From Pycnococcus provasolii (Eukaryota; Chlorophyta; Pseudoscourfieldiophyceae; Pseudoscourfieldiales; Pycnococcaceae), in assembly GCA_938743325.2 (NCBI GenBank), contig OW568889.1:496001-560000 (forward strand): a stretch of DNA of 64,000 bases, given 5' to 3'. The translations under genes were made by a program, and so were the position numbers. Numbering within the stretch: the first letter of the stretch is position 1; each line of letters starts with the position of its first letter. The notes under the pieces are model-generated. The model did no database searches and was not told where the DNA came from. It saw only the letters and a list, made by a program, of their open reading frames with translations. Positions 10,401 through 16,910 of this stretch are shown here, one piece after another.

Positions 10401-11254
10401 AAGGACAAATACGTCGTAGGGCTGCCGGTTCCCTCTTGAATCGAGGAAGCGTTGCCTGTGTTGTCAGGCAGCGTGTGCGTCAATGAGCCAGTCAGCGTGT
10501 GAGCAACTGATGTGGACGCTCCTATGTTAACGCTGCCGCTGACGCCCATGCCGCCAGCTACGACAAGTGAGCCGGTGCTAACATCGCTAGACGCCGTCGC
10601 GTCTGATATGAGCGTTTCGACGTGAAGCTCAATCTGCTCCTGCCCGTCAACTGTGTCGACTGTGAGGTAATTGTTTGATCCTTCGAAAAGCTGGAATCCG
10701 TTGTTCGTATTGTCGGGCAGACTGGCGTTGATGTTGCCGAAGATGTCCACCGTGTCTTCCGTGCCCGAGCCGAGCACGCTGTCGCCAGTGATGTTCAGGT
10801 CCTGGTTGTCAATCAGGTGAATCTCCTGGTTGAAGTAGATGGGTTTGTCCACGACGACGCGCTCGTTGCCGCTTGTGGTTTCGAAAGTGAGGTACTTCGT
10901 GCCAGTTGGCGACCTGAACTCCAAGGCGCTCGTCAAGCCATCGTTGATGACAAAGCTACTGCTGCCACCATCCTCGGCTAGAACCTCAATGGTGCCACGC
11001 AACTTCGTGGCACCATCTACCTCAAGTAATGCTGTGGGCGGCGAAGACGCGTTGTATGTCGTTCCTATGCCCACGTATCCTGTACTTTCTCTGACAAATA
11101 TTGAGCCGATGGCACTGAAGTCTTCGACATCAAAGCTTGACGGCAGTTGCGCGCGCACGTTCGTCACGAACAGACAGACACATAGAGTCGCGAGCATCCA
11201 TGCTGTGCGTGGACGTTCTGGTCTCCGTACGCGTAGAGATGTGCTCGAGCTCAT
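1463..11254 (-). CDS. Giant secreted repeat protein (3,263 aa), two-module tandem array
   Basis: A single uninterrupted frame. The first ATG in frame is at 11254-11252; the 16 codons before it begin with GTG. Residues about 10-36 form a basic stretch plus a hydrophobic segment (AWMLATLCVCLFVTNVRAQ), a likely signal peptide, so the protein is probably secreted or on the cell surface. After it comes a VGIGTT...LLEVDG motif of the kind found in phage tail fibres and bacterial surface proteins, then about 300 residues of degenerate repeats, then some 2,500 residues of nearly identical repeats (residues about 385-2895). The remaining 370 or so residues hold further degenerate repeats, a basic RRRSRRL stretch and a unique C-terminal domain I do not recognise. 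The array is rich in Gly, Ala, Val, Ser and Thr, as expected for stacked beta structure. Cell-wall, scale or adhesin function is inference. Confidence 0.85.
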   Translation of the reverse strand: MSSSTSLRVRRPERPRTAWMLATLCVCLFVTNVRAQLPSSFDVEDFSAIGSIFVRESTGYVGIGTTYNASSPPTALLEVDGATKLRGTIEVLAEDGGSSSFVINDGLTSALEFRSPTGTKYLTFETTSGNERVVVDKPIYFNQEIHLIDNQDLNITGDSVLGSGTEDTVDIFGNINASLPDNTNNGFQLFEGSNNYLTVDTVDGQEQIELHVETLISDATASSDVSTGSLVVAGGMGVSGSVNIGASTSVAHTLTGSLTHTLPDNTGNASSIQEGTGSPTTYLSFDTTDNQEAVKVELTTSSTTTSTGALIVSGGVGIAENLNVGGNTALGDLASADTLTITGAVTLNLKDNEQNAFLIREGTNNYMQFDTQDTGGELIVAVKPVTVSDTTASSSATTGALIVGGGVGVALASHFGGVVTISDSTAAANPTTAALVVTGGVGTSAASNFGGAVTVSSGVVTISDTTASSSATTGALIVGGGVGVDLASHFGGVVTISDSTAAANPTTAALVVTGGVGTSAASNFGGAVTVSSGVVTISDTTASSSATTGALIVGGGVGVDLASHFGGVVTISDSTAAANPTTAALVVTGGVGTSAASNFGGAVTVSSGVVTISDSTAAANPTTAALVVTGGVGTSAASNFGGAVTVSSGVVTVSDTTASSSATTGALIVGGGVGVDLASHFGGVVTISDSTAAANPTTAALVVTGGVGTSAASNFGGAVTVSSGVVTISDTTASSSATTGALIVGGGVGVDLASHFGGVVTISDSTAAANPTTAALVVTGGVGTSAASNFGGAVTVSSGVVTVSDTTASSSATTGALIVGGGVGVDLASHFGGVVTISDSTAAANPTTAALVVTGGVGTSAASNFGGAVTVSSGVVTVSDTTASSSATTGALIVGGGVGVDLASHFGGVVTISDSTAAANPTTAALVVTGGVGTSAASNFGGAVTVSSGVVTISDTTASSSATTGALIVGGGVGVDLASHFGGVVTISDSTAAANPTTAALVVTGGVGTSAASNFGGAVTVSSGVVTISDTTASSSATTGALIVGGGVGVDLASHFGGVVTISDSTAAANPTTAALVVTGGVGTSAASNFGGAVTVSSGVVTISDSTAAANPTTAALVVTGGVGTSAASNFGGAVTVSSGVVTVSDTTASSSATTGALIVGGGVGVDLASHFGGVVTISDSTAAANPTTAALVVTGGVGTSAASNFGGAVTVSSGVVTVSDTTASSSATTGALIVGGGVGVDLASHFGGVVTISDSTAAANPTTAALVVTGGVGTSAASNFGGAVTVSSGVVTISDSTAAANPTTAALVVTGGVGTSAASNFGGAVTVSSGVVTISDTTASSSATTGALIVGGGVGVDLASHFGGVVTISDSTAAANPTTAALVVTGGVGTSAASNFGGAVTVSSGVVTVSDTTASSSATTGALIVGGGVGVDLASHFGGVVTISDSTAAANPTTAALVVTGGVGTSAASNFGGAVTVSSGVVTISDTTASSSATTGALIVGGGVGVDLASHFGGVVTISDSTAAANPTTAALVVTGGVGTSAASNFGGAVTVSSGVVTISDSTAAANPTTAALVVTGGVGTSAASNFGGAVTVSSGVVTVSDTTASSSATTGALIVGGGVGVDLASHFGGVVTISDSTAAANPTTAALVVTGGVGTSAASNFGGAVTVSSGVVTVSDTTASSSATTGALIVGGGVGVDLASHFGGVVTISDSTAAANPTTAALVVTGGVGTSAASNFGGAVTVSSGVVTISDTTASSSATTGALIVGGGVGVDLASHFGGVVTISDSTAAANPTTAALVVTGGVGTSAASNFGGAVTVSSGVVTISDTTASSSATTGALIVGGGVGVDLASHFGGVVTISDSTAAANPTTAALVVTGGVGTSAASNFGGAVTVSSGVVTISDSTAAANPTTAALVVTGGVGTSAASNFGGAVTVSSGVVTVSDTTASSSATTGALIVGGGVGVDLASHFGGVVTISDSTAAANPTTAALVVTGGVGTSAASNFGGAVTVSSGVVTISDTTASSSATTGALIVGGGVGVDLASHFGGVVTISDSTAAANPTTAALVVTGGVGTSAASNFGGAVTVSSGVVTISDTTASSSATTGALIVGGGVGVDLASHFGGVVTISDSTAAANPTTAALVVTGGVGTSAASNFGGAVTVSSGVVTVSDTTASSSATTGALIVGGGVGVDLASHFGGVVTISDSTAAANPTTAALVVTGGVGTSAASNFGGAVTVSSGVVTISDTTASSSATTGALIVGGGVGVDLASHFGGVVTISDSTAAANPTTAALVVTGGVGTSAASNFGGAVTVSSGVVTISDTTASSSATTGALIVGGGVGVDLASHFGGVVTISDSTAAANPTTAALVVTGGVGTSAASNFGGAVTVSSGVVTISDSTAAANPTTAALVVTGGVGTSAASNFGGAVTVSSGVVTVSDTTASSSATTGALIVGGGVGVDLASHFGGVVTISDSTAAANPTTAALVVTGGVGTSAASNFGGAVTVSSGVVTISDTTASSSATTGALIVGGGVGVDLASHFGGVVTISDSTAAANPTTAALVVTGGVGTSAASNFGGAVTVSSGVVTVSDTTASSSATTGALIVGGGVGVDLASHFGGVVTISDSTAAANPTTAALVVTGGVGTSAASNFGGAVTVSSGVVTVSDTTASSSATTGALIVGGGVGVDLASHFGGVVTISDSTAAANPTTAALVVTGGVGTSAASNFGGAVTVSSGVVTISDTTASSSATTGALIVGGGVGVDLASHFGGVVTISDSTAAANPTTAALVVTGGVGTSAASNFGGAVTVSSGVVTISDTTASSSATTGALIVGGGVGVDLASHFGGVVTISDSTAAANPTTAALVVTGGVGTSAASNFGGAVTVSSGVVTVSDTTASSSATTGAVQVAGGIGVNGNSHFAATTTSGAYNAGAVVVMGGVGIAENLNMGGNLAVTGAAAVAGNTVLGDNAASDTVTMDAAVSVSSAASSTSTSSGALIVSNGGVGINENLYVGGNVVVTGTVTSSGSGRRRSRRLQDLFSSEFSDSFVDEKKDKFSDISYPVGEYDLTRRENQPYVVPYLHVGASLDIGSGLHELMTDDGSEADLDYSLIPHQMVTSGNAQLHALSFDDIMTISVPHMGAAYVRITVVSRRKVGSTVVPFVDVGELRLSNPMVEDDIAALGKSRSLSSPRSALESTDGTTDTSSSSIEILSRVDRGASNGGDWVFTVRLRGGDALDESALSSIVTTVEGTFRRAALLSPKMANDKSAISPSS
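2568..10102. repeat. Tandem array of 102-bp A and 123-bp B modules inside the giant gene
   Basis: The basic unit is 225 bp (75 aa): module A, 34 residues, followed by module B, 41 residues. A modules recur at 225-bp steps, except at six places where the step is 348 bp because a second B module is inserted. That gives 30 A+B units, six extra B modules and a hybrid A module at the C-terminal end. Copies are identical except for one A/G site that makes codon 4 of module A Ile or Val, plus one Asp-to-Ala change in the first (N-terminal) module near 10026. This implies very recent homogenisation by unequal exchange or gene conversion. Confidence 0.95.
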
Positions 11255-12150
11255 GATCGCCACGAGCAGGCTTAAGGAGACCACCCTTTGCGGCCGGCCC
11301 ACCCTGCCGCAAAGCCTCCTGCCCTTTATTTATTTTTTTTCACCTTAACAGAAAAAGGTATGCGCTCGCTCTCACCCAGCTGTTCACTCACGTGTCCACG
11401 GGATCCAACCCACACGCAGGAGGAGGCGACAGATGACTAGTCGACCCGTGTTTCAATCCTGGCAAGTAGTTCGCTGTTAAGTAAGGCCAGCCTGCTGTTC
11501 CCCAGCTGTTTGAAAACAGCTCCAGGCACCAGGCTTCCTGCGGCTTTGTCAAGGGAAAACTTCTTTTTTTTTCAATGTCAAGAAAAACAAACGCAAGATT
11601 CTTTTTTCTCTTTCTTAAAGAAGTGGCCACAATGAAGCCGTGTATCACGAGAAGGAAAACTCAGGTTTACTGTACTGTATGAAGTAAAAGTACCGTACTG
11701 TGAAGTACTATGAATGTCGCTATGATGTATCTCTTCACTGAGAGAACGAGAACGAGAACAAGATGGACTTTAATTTAAGTAAGATAAAAGCCAGACAAGA
11801 TTACGCCTATCTATCTATCTAGGGTAGCGTAGCGTAGCGAGAAACACGCCGTGCACAACACAACACAACACACAACACACACACACAGATGACAGAGAAT
11901 ACAACAGCTGAGCTGAGAGAGTGCAGCACTTGACGGGAAAACGCGGCTGGCGAGTGACGAACCAACCGGCTAATGAGCGCTGCGCACGACGCTGAAATGA
12001 TTCGCGCAGCTCCGGAGAGCACGAACGAGTTAAACTGCTTAAGCGAACAGGCCAAGAACAACGCCTTAAGAGGGAGAGAAGCAGGCCGGTTCAGATTCCA
12101 TGCAAGCCAAGGACGGATCCCCCCCTTGCGATTAGACTAAGGCGAGTAGA

Positions 12151-12184
12151 CTTTAGGGTTTTAAATTAGGGTCTTATTAGGGTA
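12151..12184. repeat. Degenerate telomere-like (TTAGGG) cluster
   Basis: TTTAGGGTTTTAAATTAGGG is followed by a further TTAGGG; three units with spacers, in intergenic DNA upstream of the TMCO4-like gene. Confidence 0.6.
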
Positions 12185-12935
12185 GCCTCCTTATTCACCT
12201 TGCGGGCTGGGCCCCACCTTACCTTGCATCCTTCCTTGACCTTGGTGGATCCAACGTGGTTTGCAAACGTCCCCCTTGGCCCCTTGCACTCTGGCCTCCC
12301 ACTTACTTGCCTCCGGAGCAGTTGTTCCTTTTCTTTCTTTTCTTTTCGTTTTCCTTTCTTGCTCGCTATGTTACAGTACGATAGGTCTCGCGACTTCAAC
12401 AGCGGCTTTGATGAGGAGCCTTTGAAGACAACCTTGGTGCTTGGGCAACCTTGCGGAATACTGTATTGGCCTGAAATACGGTATTTTGGCCGATCCCGAT
12501 CCCGACGACGACGCTCACGAGTCTACGTCTCTACCCGATCGCATCCCTCGTCCTTCCTCCTTCCTCCTTCCTATGAGTAAAGGTTAGTTGGGAAATAAAA
12601 AGAGGGGTGTTGGCCATAAACTGCATCCATAAAACGCATCTTGTGTGTGTGTTCGCAAAGCCTTCCTTATTCCCCTCTTCCCCGTCCTCTTTCCCCCTCT
12701 TCCCATTTCCCACTCTTCAGCAAGCTGCAAGCACGGTGGTGGAAGATCGGCGACCTGGCCAGATCTCGTCGCAACTTGCAAACGGACGAAGATGCTGAGA
12801 CGGCGAGAGGACGAAGAGACGAAGAAGCTGATGAGACGAAGGGAAGGGGAACGCGGGTGAGGAATCAGGAAGCGCCACCTGGAAGAAGAAGAGGAAGAAA
12901 GAAGAAGAAAGAAGAAGAAAGGGAAAGGTACCCTA

Positions 12936-12997
12936 TAGGGTTAGGGTTTGATAAGAAATAAATTAGGGTGTAGGGTTACAACTAGGGTTATGTAGGG
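12936..12997. repeat. Degenerate telomere-like (TTAGGG / telo-box) cluster
   Basis: At least five TAGGG or TTAGGG units within about 60 bp, including the plant telo-box complement TAGGGTTT, ending about 60 bp before the start codon of the gene at 13060. Confidence 0.65.
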
Positions 12998-13059
12998 CAG
13001 TTTACTCTCTGGTAGCAGCTTCAGGATTCTTTGTTTTTTCTGCGCAGGAGCGAGCGAGC

Positions 13060-14892
13060 ATGGCGGTTGACGAAAGCGCCAAAGACGTGTCTCTGCGCGC
13101 CGCGGCGCTCGCCCTGTCCCTGGCGGAGACGTCGTCGGAGTCTCTGGCGGAAGATATCACACTGACGCTGCAAAACGACGCCGTCGACGCACTCAGGAGC
13201 ACGTTCCTGCTCTCCAGCCTTACCCCGGACGTGCTCCGCGCTTCTGTTGTTCACGGATTCGTCGAGTACCTCGCGTGCGCGATTGCGGAATCAGCGTCAT
13301 GCGAACAAGGGAAGTACATCGTGGACGCGAGAGCAATCTACGCCACAAAAGCGGCATGCCTCTGGACCGCAAAACACCTCGAAGGCGCGCACGATATCGA
13401 CTTCCAAAAAGACATCCTACAAGCGGACCTGCCGAAGCGATTGATAGTGCAAAACGAAAGAGCCGCGGAGTCGGACCGCGGTAGCAGCGATGAAACCGCA
13501 AGCGGCAGATTAGATAGCGACTCGCAAGCGACGCCTGAAACGGCCGTTGAGCCTGCTACCACCACAAAGTCGACGTGGGCGCGACGAGCTGCCATCGGCA
13601 TGAGCGCACTCGTCGGAGGCGTGGCACTGGCAGCCACCGGTGGACTCGCAGCACCGGCAATTGCGGCTGGATTTGCAAGTGCCAGTGCCGCCGCTGGTGC
13701 AGGAGCTGTTGGGGCGGCTGTCACAACTGCCGCCACGACGGGAGGAGGTGCACTCGCTGTGGGTGTTGCCGGAGGTGTGGGAGCTGCTGCGGCGGCACAC
13801 TCGACAGCGGAAAGACTGGCAGAGCTCGAGGGTGTGAAAGTTCTGGAAGTTCCAATGCCACAAACGGCAAACGGCGAAACCGACGAGCATCCAGCCGTGC
13901 TGACGGAACTATGTTTTCCAGGCTGGATACCCGCGCCTGCCACGGAGGAGGACAACGAAGAAGGAGGCGAGGAGGAGGAGGAGGAGGAGGAGGAGGAGGA
14001 GGAGGAGGAGAAGAAGAAGGAGAAGGAGAAGGACGAAGACGCTGACGTTGCACGGCGGATCTGCCAGCCATTTGCGGACGCCGGCTTTCCTTCTTCGGGC
14101 ACTTGTCGCGCCATCGTAGGAACCTTCACGGGAATGGCGGACCTCCTGGCATCTCTTAAGACAATTGAACGCACCGCGGTGGAAGGCGCCGCAACAGCTG
14201 CTGGTGTACGCGGCTTGCAGATGACAGTTGCAGGCGCGATGGCTGTTGCCGCAGCCCCCGCGATGATTGCTTACGGCGCCGTAACCGCGCACGGTGGAGC
14301 CTTTGCGACGGCGATGTCCCAGCTGAACGAGCTCGGAGCAAACCTTGCCGAGCGTCACGTGCAGACATATCTGAGGAGATTGGTGGATGACGACGATTCG
14401 CTGCGCGCGGCATTTCGCCGACCGGTGGCGCTGGTCGGCGTTGGCGTTGGATCGTGCGCCGCGGTTGGGTACGCGGAACGCGTGAGAGCCTTGGCAAAAG
14501 AGCACGGCTTCTCTGCGCAGAAGATTGTAGGTTCCATCTGGCTTGTGGGTGCGCCGATAGGTCACAGCCGCAGTCGAGCGCAGAGCCTGGCGAAGTCATG
14601 CGCATCTGGCATGGTCTGCTCCGCCTTTAGCACGCACGATTACACGATGAAAGTGCTGCCCCGTTGCAATGTAACAGCCGAAGGTCTCGCACTTGGAGGC
14701 GTTGCTGGCGCAAGTGCGAGCGGCTTTAAAAGGGACGGCAACGGCCGGCGCTTCTGGCACGACGTCGACTGTTCCGACATCGTGGGAGCTCACGAAGACT
14801 GGCGTGATCACCTCCCCGAGGTTCTCTCGAGAATGCGAGCGGCTGAGCTGGATGCCATGCGGTGCATTGGTGAAGCCGCCGTTGACGGCTAA
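13060..14892 (+). CDS. TMCO4/DUF726-like membrane protein lacking the hydrolase serine
   Basis: 610 aa, ATG at 13060. The order of parts fits the DUF726 (TMCO4/YFL034W) family: a helical N-terminal region, a Gly/Ala-rich membrane hairpin (residues about 170-250), then an alpha/beta-hydrolase-like domain. The acidic spacer at about 290-330 is a Glu run with a GAGGAG microsatellite beneath it. In the family the segment after RPV carries a GxSxG nucleophile elbow; here the matching stretch is GVGVG (residues 460-464), so Gly462 stands where serine is expected. The downstream LVGAP motif, a HD pair and a C-terminal VGAHEDW histidine region remain. This suggests a fold kept without classical esterase chemistry. 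Family membership is by motif order, not a database search. Confidence 0.75.
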   Translation: MAVDESAKDVSLRAAALALSLAETSSESLAEDITLTLQNDAVDALRSTFLLSSLTPDVLRASVVHGFVEYLACAIAESASCEQGKYIVDARAIYATKAACLWTAKHLEGAHDIDFQKDILQADLPKRLIVQNERAAESDRGSSDETASGRLDSDSQATPETAVEPATTTKSTWARRAAIGMSALVGGVALAATGGLAAPAIAAGFASASAAAGAGAVGAAVTTAATTGGGALAVGVAGGVGAAAAAHSTAERLAELEGVKVLEVPMPQTANGETDEHPAVLTELCFPGWIPAPATEEDNEEGGEEEEEEEEEEEEEEKKKEKEKDEDADVARRICQPFADAGFPSSGTCRAIVGTFTGMADLLASLKTIERTAVEGAATAAGVRGLQMTVAGAMAVAAAPAMIAYGAVTAHGGAFATAMSQLNELGANLAERHVQTYLRRLVDDDDSLRAAFRRPVALVGVGVGSCAAVGYAERVRALAKEHGFSAQKIVGSIWLVGAPIGHSRSRAQSLAKSCASGMVCSAFSTHDYTMKVLPRCNVTAEGLALGGVAGASASGFKRDGNGRRFWHDVDCSDIVGAHEDWRDHLPEVLSRMRAAELDAMRCIGEAAVDG

Positions 14893-14982
14893 TTGTATAT
14901 CAGTTTTAAATTATCATATTCGACGTCTTTACATGTTTGTTTAGTTTTTGAAGAAAAGAAAAGGTAGCAGAGGGCCACAATT

Positions 14983-15915
14983 TTACGCTCTCCTCCTTCT
15001 CCTCTCCTCCTGCGACGCGCCACCTCCATTCTCGTCGATCGCCTGCGCCTCGAGTTCGACGTCACTTGACGGCTCAGGTTCGCTCGCCGCGCTAGGCCTT
15101 GCGGCGTTGTTCTTTGATGCACGCTGTCGTCTATTCGCCTGTCCAGAAAGCTGGCTCGACGGGTTGTGCCACTCGACTCTCTGCGAGTGTTTGAGGATCG
15201 AGCCAGGTTCCTCCATCATGCGCGCACTCCCTCGCGTCACGTCTCCGGCGCGTCGCACAGCCTCCTCGCGTGAAGCGCCAGCCATGAGACTCTGCGCCTT
15301 GGAGTACGCGGACTTGCAGCATAGCGCGAGAGGTTGTATTCGGTCGCTGAGCTCGTTTCGTTCTTTGACGATGCGTGCGAGTTCGTCCTTAACATCTCTC
15401 AGGTGCTTTTGAGCCGAGAGGCGAAATTCCGCGAGTGCATTCTCGTTGAGTTTCTTGCACCAGTCCTTTTGTCTGCTGTGGTCGCCTTCTCTGTAGTAGT
15501 TGAGCAGTGCTTCCGTCTTTTCCTCCGCGGACTGGTACCTTTTCAGTTGCACGTTGCACTGCTGCCTGCTTATTTTGAGCGCCTCTTTGTGTGCCTGTAG
15601 GTCCGCGAGCGCGTTGTCAAGTTCGCCAACGAGTCTCGTTCGATCGCTCTGTATGCGCGCGACGAAGACGTGTCCAAGTCCGAGCACGACGATGGTTAAG
15701 ACAATCAGTGAGCGCCGGACTGTGCTTTGGTTCAGTGGGCCTCCTCCACCATATGGCACGGTGGCGAGTGAAGAGGCCATATGCGCACTTCTCCTCCCGA
15801 ACGTGCTCAAGCTACCCCCTGGAGTGGCTACCGGGTGGCCCTTGAGCCCTTCTTCAAACGACACATTAGCATTAGCGGAGGACGACATCGGCAAGGGAGC
15901 ACTGTTCGCGGGCAT
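14983..15915 (-). CDS. Single-pass membrane coiled-coil protein, unknown function
   Basis: 310 aa, ATG at 15915-15913. A Ser/Gly-rich N-terminal tail of about 65 residues precedes one transmembrane helix (residues about 67-87), followed by a long charged helical region likely to form a coiled coil (about 88-205) and a disordered, basic C-terminus. Without a signal peptide this is the layout of a type II membrane protein, as in many Golgi or endomembrane tethers. I do not recognise a family. It converges on the TMCO4-like gene with 90 bp between stops, and its start lies 60 bp from the left end of the recombinase element, which therefore occupies its promoter side. Confidence 0.65.
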   Translation of the reverse strand: MPANSAPLPMSSSANANVSFEEGLKGHPVATPGGSLSTFGRRSAHMASSLATVPYGGGGPLNQSTVRRSLIVLTIVVLGLGHVFVARIQSDRTRLVGELDNALADLQAHKEALKISRQQCNVQLKRYQSAEEKTEALLNYYREGDHSRQKDWCKKLNENALAEFRLSAQKHLRDVKDELARIVKERNELSDRIQPLALCCKSAYSKAQSLMAGASREEAVRRAGDVTRGSARMMEEPGSILKHSQRVEWHNPSSQLSGQANRRQRASKNNAARPSAASEPEPSSDVELEAQAIDENGGGASQEERRRRRA

Positions 15916-15975
15916 GATTTATTTATGCGGTTCGGCGATCTCTCTGCGGGATGATTTGGGACGCCCGCGGCTCAT

Positions 15976-16130
15976 TTTATGTACGATTCTACCGAAAGGT
16001 TTAGTCGGGGTAAACGGTAGAGGACCCCCTCTGAGGTGCCGAGCCGCGGGGTGGCTCGGCTGCTAGGGTTTAAGGTGGTCTCCCTCGGACCACCATTCCT
16101 GCTGCTGGTTGCGCTGTTCGCGCAACCTTT
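15976..16130 (+). repeat. Split direct repeat A1 (155 bp), four hairpins
   Basis: Matches 17947-18101 base for base (offset 1971). It contains four consecutive perfect stem-loops: 15990-16019 (TACC/GGTA plus GTTTA/TAAAC), 16038-16060 (GCCGAGCC/GGCTCGGC), 16074-16094 (GGTGGTC/GACCACC) and 16107-16127 (GGTTGCGC/GCGCAACC). Confidence 0.92.
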
Positions 16131-16271
16131 GCAGCCACACGTGTCGAGACGCGTGGGATCACTGACGTGAGGAGTTCACAAGTGAACTACCTATCTTGTT
16201 ACTCCGAGGAGATTTCTGATTTAGTTACTACTCCGAGGAGATTTTGATTAAGTGCTTGAGGGCACTTGCAT

Positions 16272-16910
16272 ATGGCAGCTGTTGCACAAGAGCCACCTGA
16301 GATTGTGGCCTTGCGTTTGCAGTTGCAGATTGCGGAAGCTCAACGTGATCAAGCTGTGGCTGAGGCCCAAGGCAGAGCTGTTGCGCCTGTAGGACAACAG
16401 CCGGTGCAGCTTAACTATTTGCTTCCGAGGGATTTCGAGGAGGTCGTCTCTGCTGATCTTTTCCCTCGCGACGGTGTTGGTCGTCAAGGTGCAGTCAACC
16501 CGCTTCGCCTTGATAACGATCTTGCCATAACCGAGTACTCTAGACGCAAGTCTAAGCACCAGGTGTGGACGTATCGGCGATCGCGTACAGCTGGTGCTTA
16601 CCTCGAGCTTGTTGTATCCGCTTTGGGAGACGTCATAGCTGACGGTCAAAACTTCGAGGACGGTCTAGCCCCTCTAGCTGGCGAGGACGCAGCTGCTTGG
16701 CGAAACAGAATTAGGCCGGTGCTTGCTCAACGCTCCGCGACTCTTGACCGGACGCTTAACACTGCCACTGGGATCCTTTCGAGGCTCAACGAACTCAACG
16801 ATTTCTTGTACGTGAAGGGTGCTCCTGACTACGCGATCGCGCCGGAAAAGCGTGCAGCGGTAGAAGACGTACCGCTCAGCGTTCAATCAGTTCAAGAAGT
16901 TCAGCGCTGA
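16272..16910 (+). CDS. Element ORF1, N-terminal part of the recombinase protein, frameshifted
   Basis: 212 aa from the ATG at 16272. A short coiled-coil segment (residues about 10-33, rich in Gln, Ala and Glu) is followed by a helical domain I do not recognise. Its last 16 or so residues look out of frame: in the +1 frame the same DNA, open from 16864, encodes the start of the recombinase core-binding domain (KTYRSAFNQFKKF). ORF1 and the recombinase were therefore probably one protein, split by a one-base insertion or two-base deletion near 16861. A programmed frameshift is possible but I see no convincing slippery site. Confidence 0.6.
   Translation: MAAVAQEPPEIVALRLQLQIAEAQRDQAVAEAQGRAVAPVGQQPVQLNYLLPRDFEEVVSADLFPRDGVGRQGAVNPLRLDNDLAITEYSRRKSKHQVWTYRRSRTAGAYLELVVSALGDVIADGQNFEDGLAPLAGEDAAAWRNRIRPVLAQRSATLDRTLNTATGILSRLNELNDFLYVKGAPDYAIAPEKRAAVEDVPLSVQSVQEVQR

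Larger units (their letters stand above)
11255..13059. other. Intergenic region between two divergent genes
   Basis: 1.8 kb with no supportable gene. It holds a CTAT microsatellite near 11805, an ACAAC/AC-rich run at about 11855-11887, long pyrimidine or purine tracts and two clusters of TTAGGG-like motifs. A pyrimidine run ending in GCGCAG at about 13047, just before the next ATG, could be the acceptor of a 5'UTR intron. Confidence 0.5.

Noticed and set aside
15976-16130. Hammerhead or tRNA-like element in the A repeat
   Set aside because: No CUGANGA core for a hammerhead, and the four hairpins do not form a cloverleaf with tRNA box A/B sequences.
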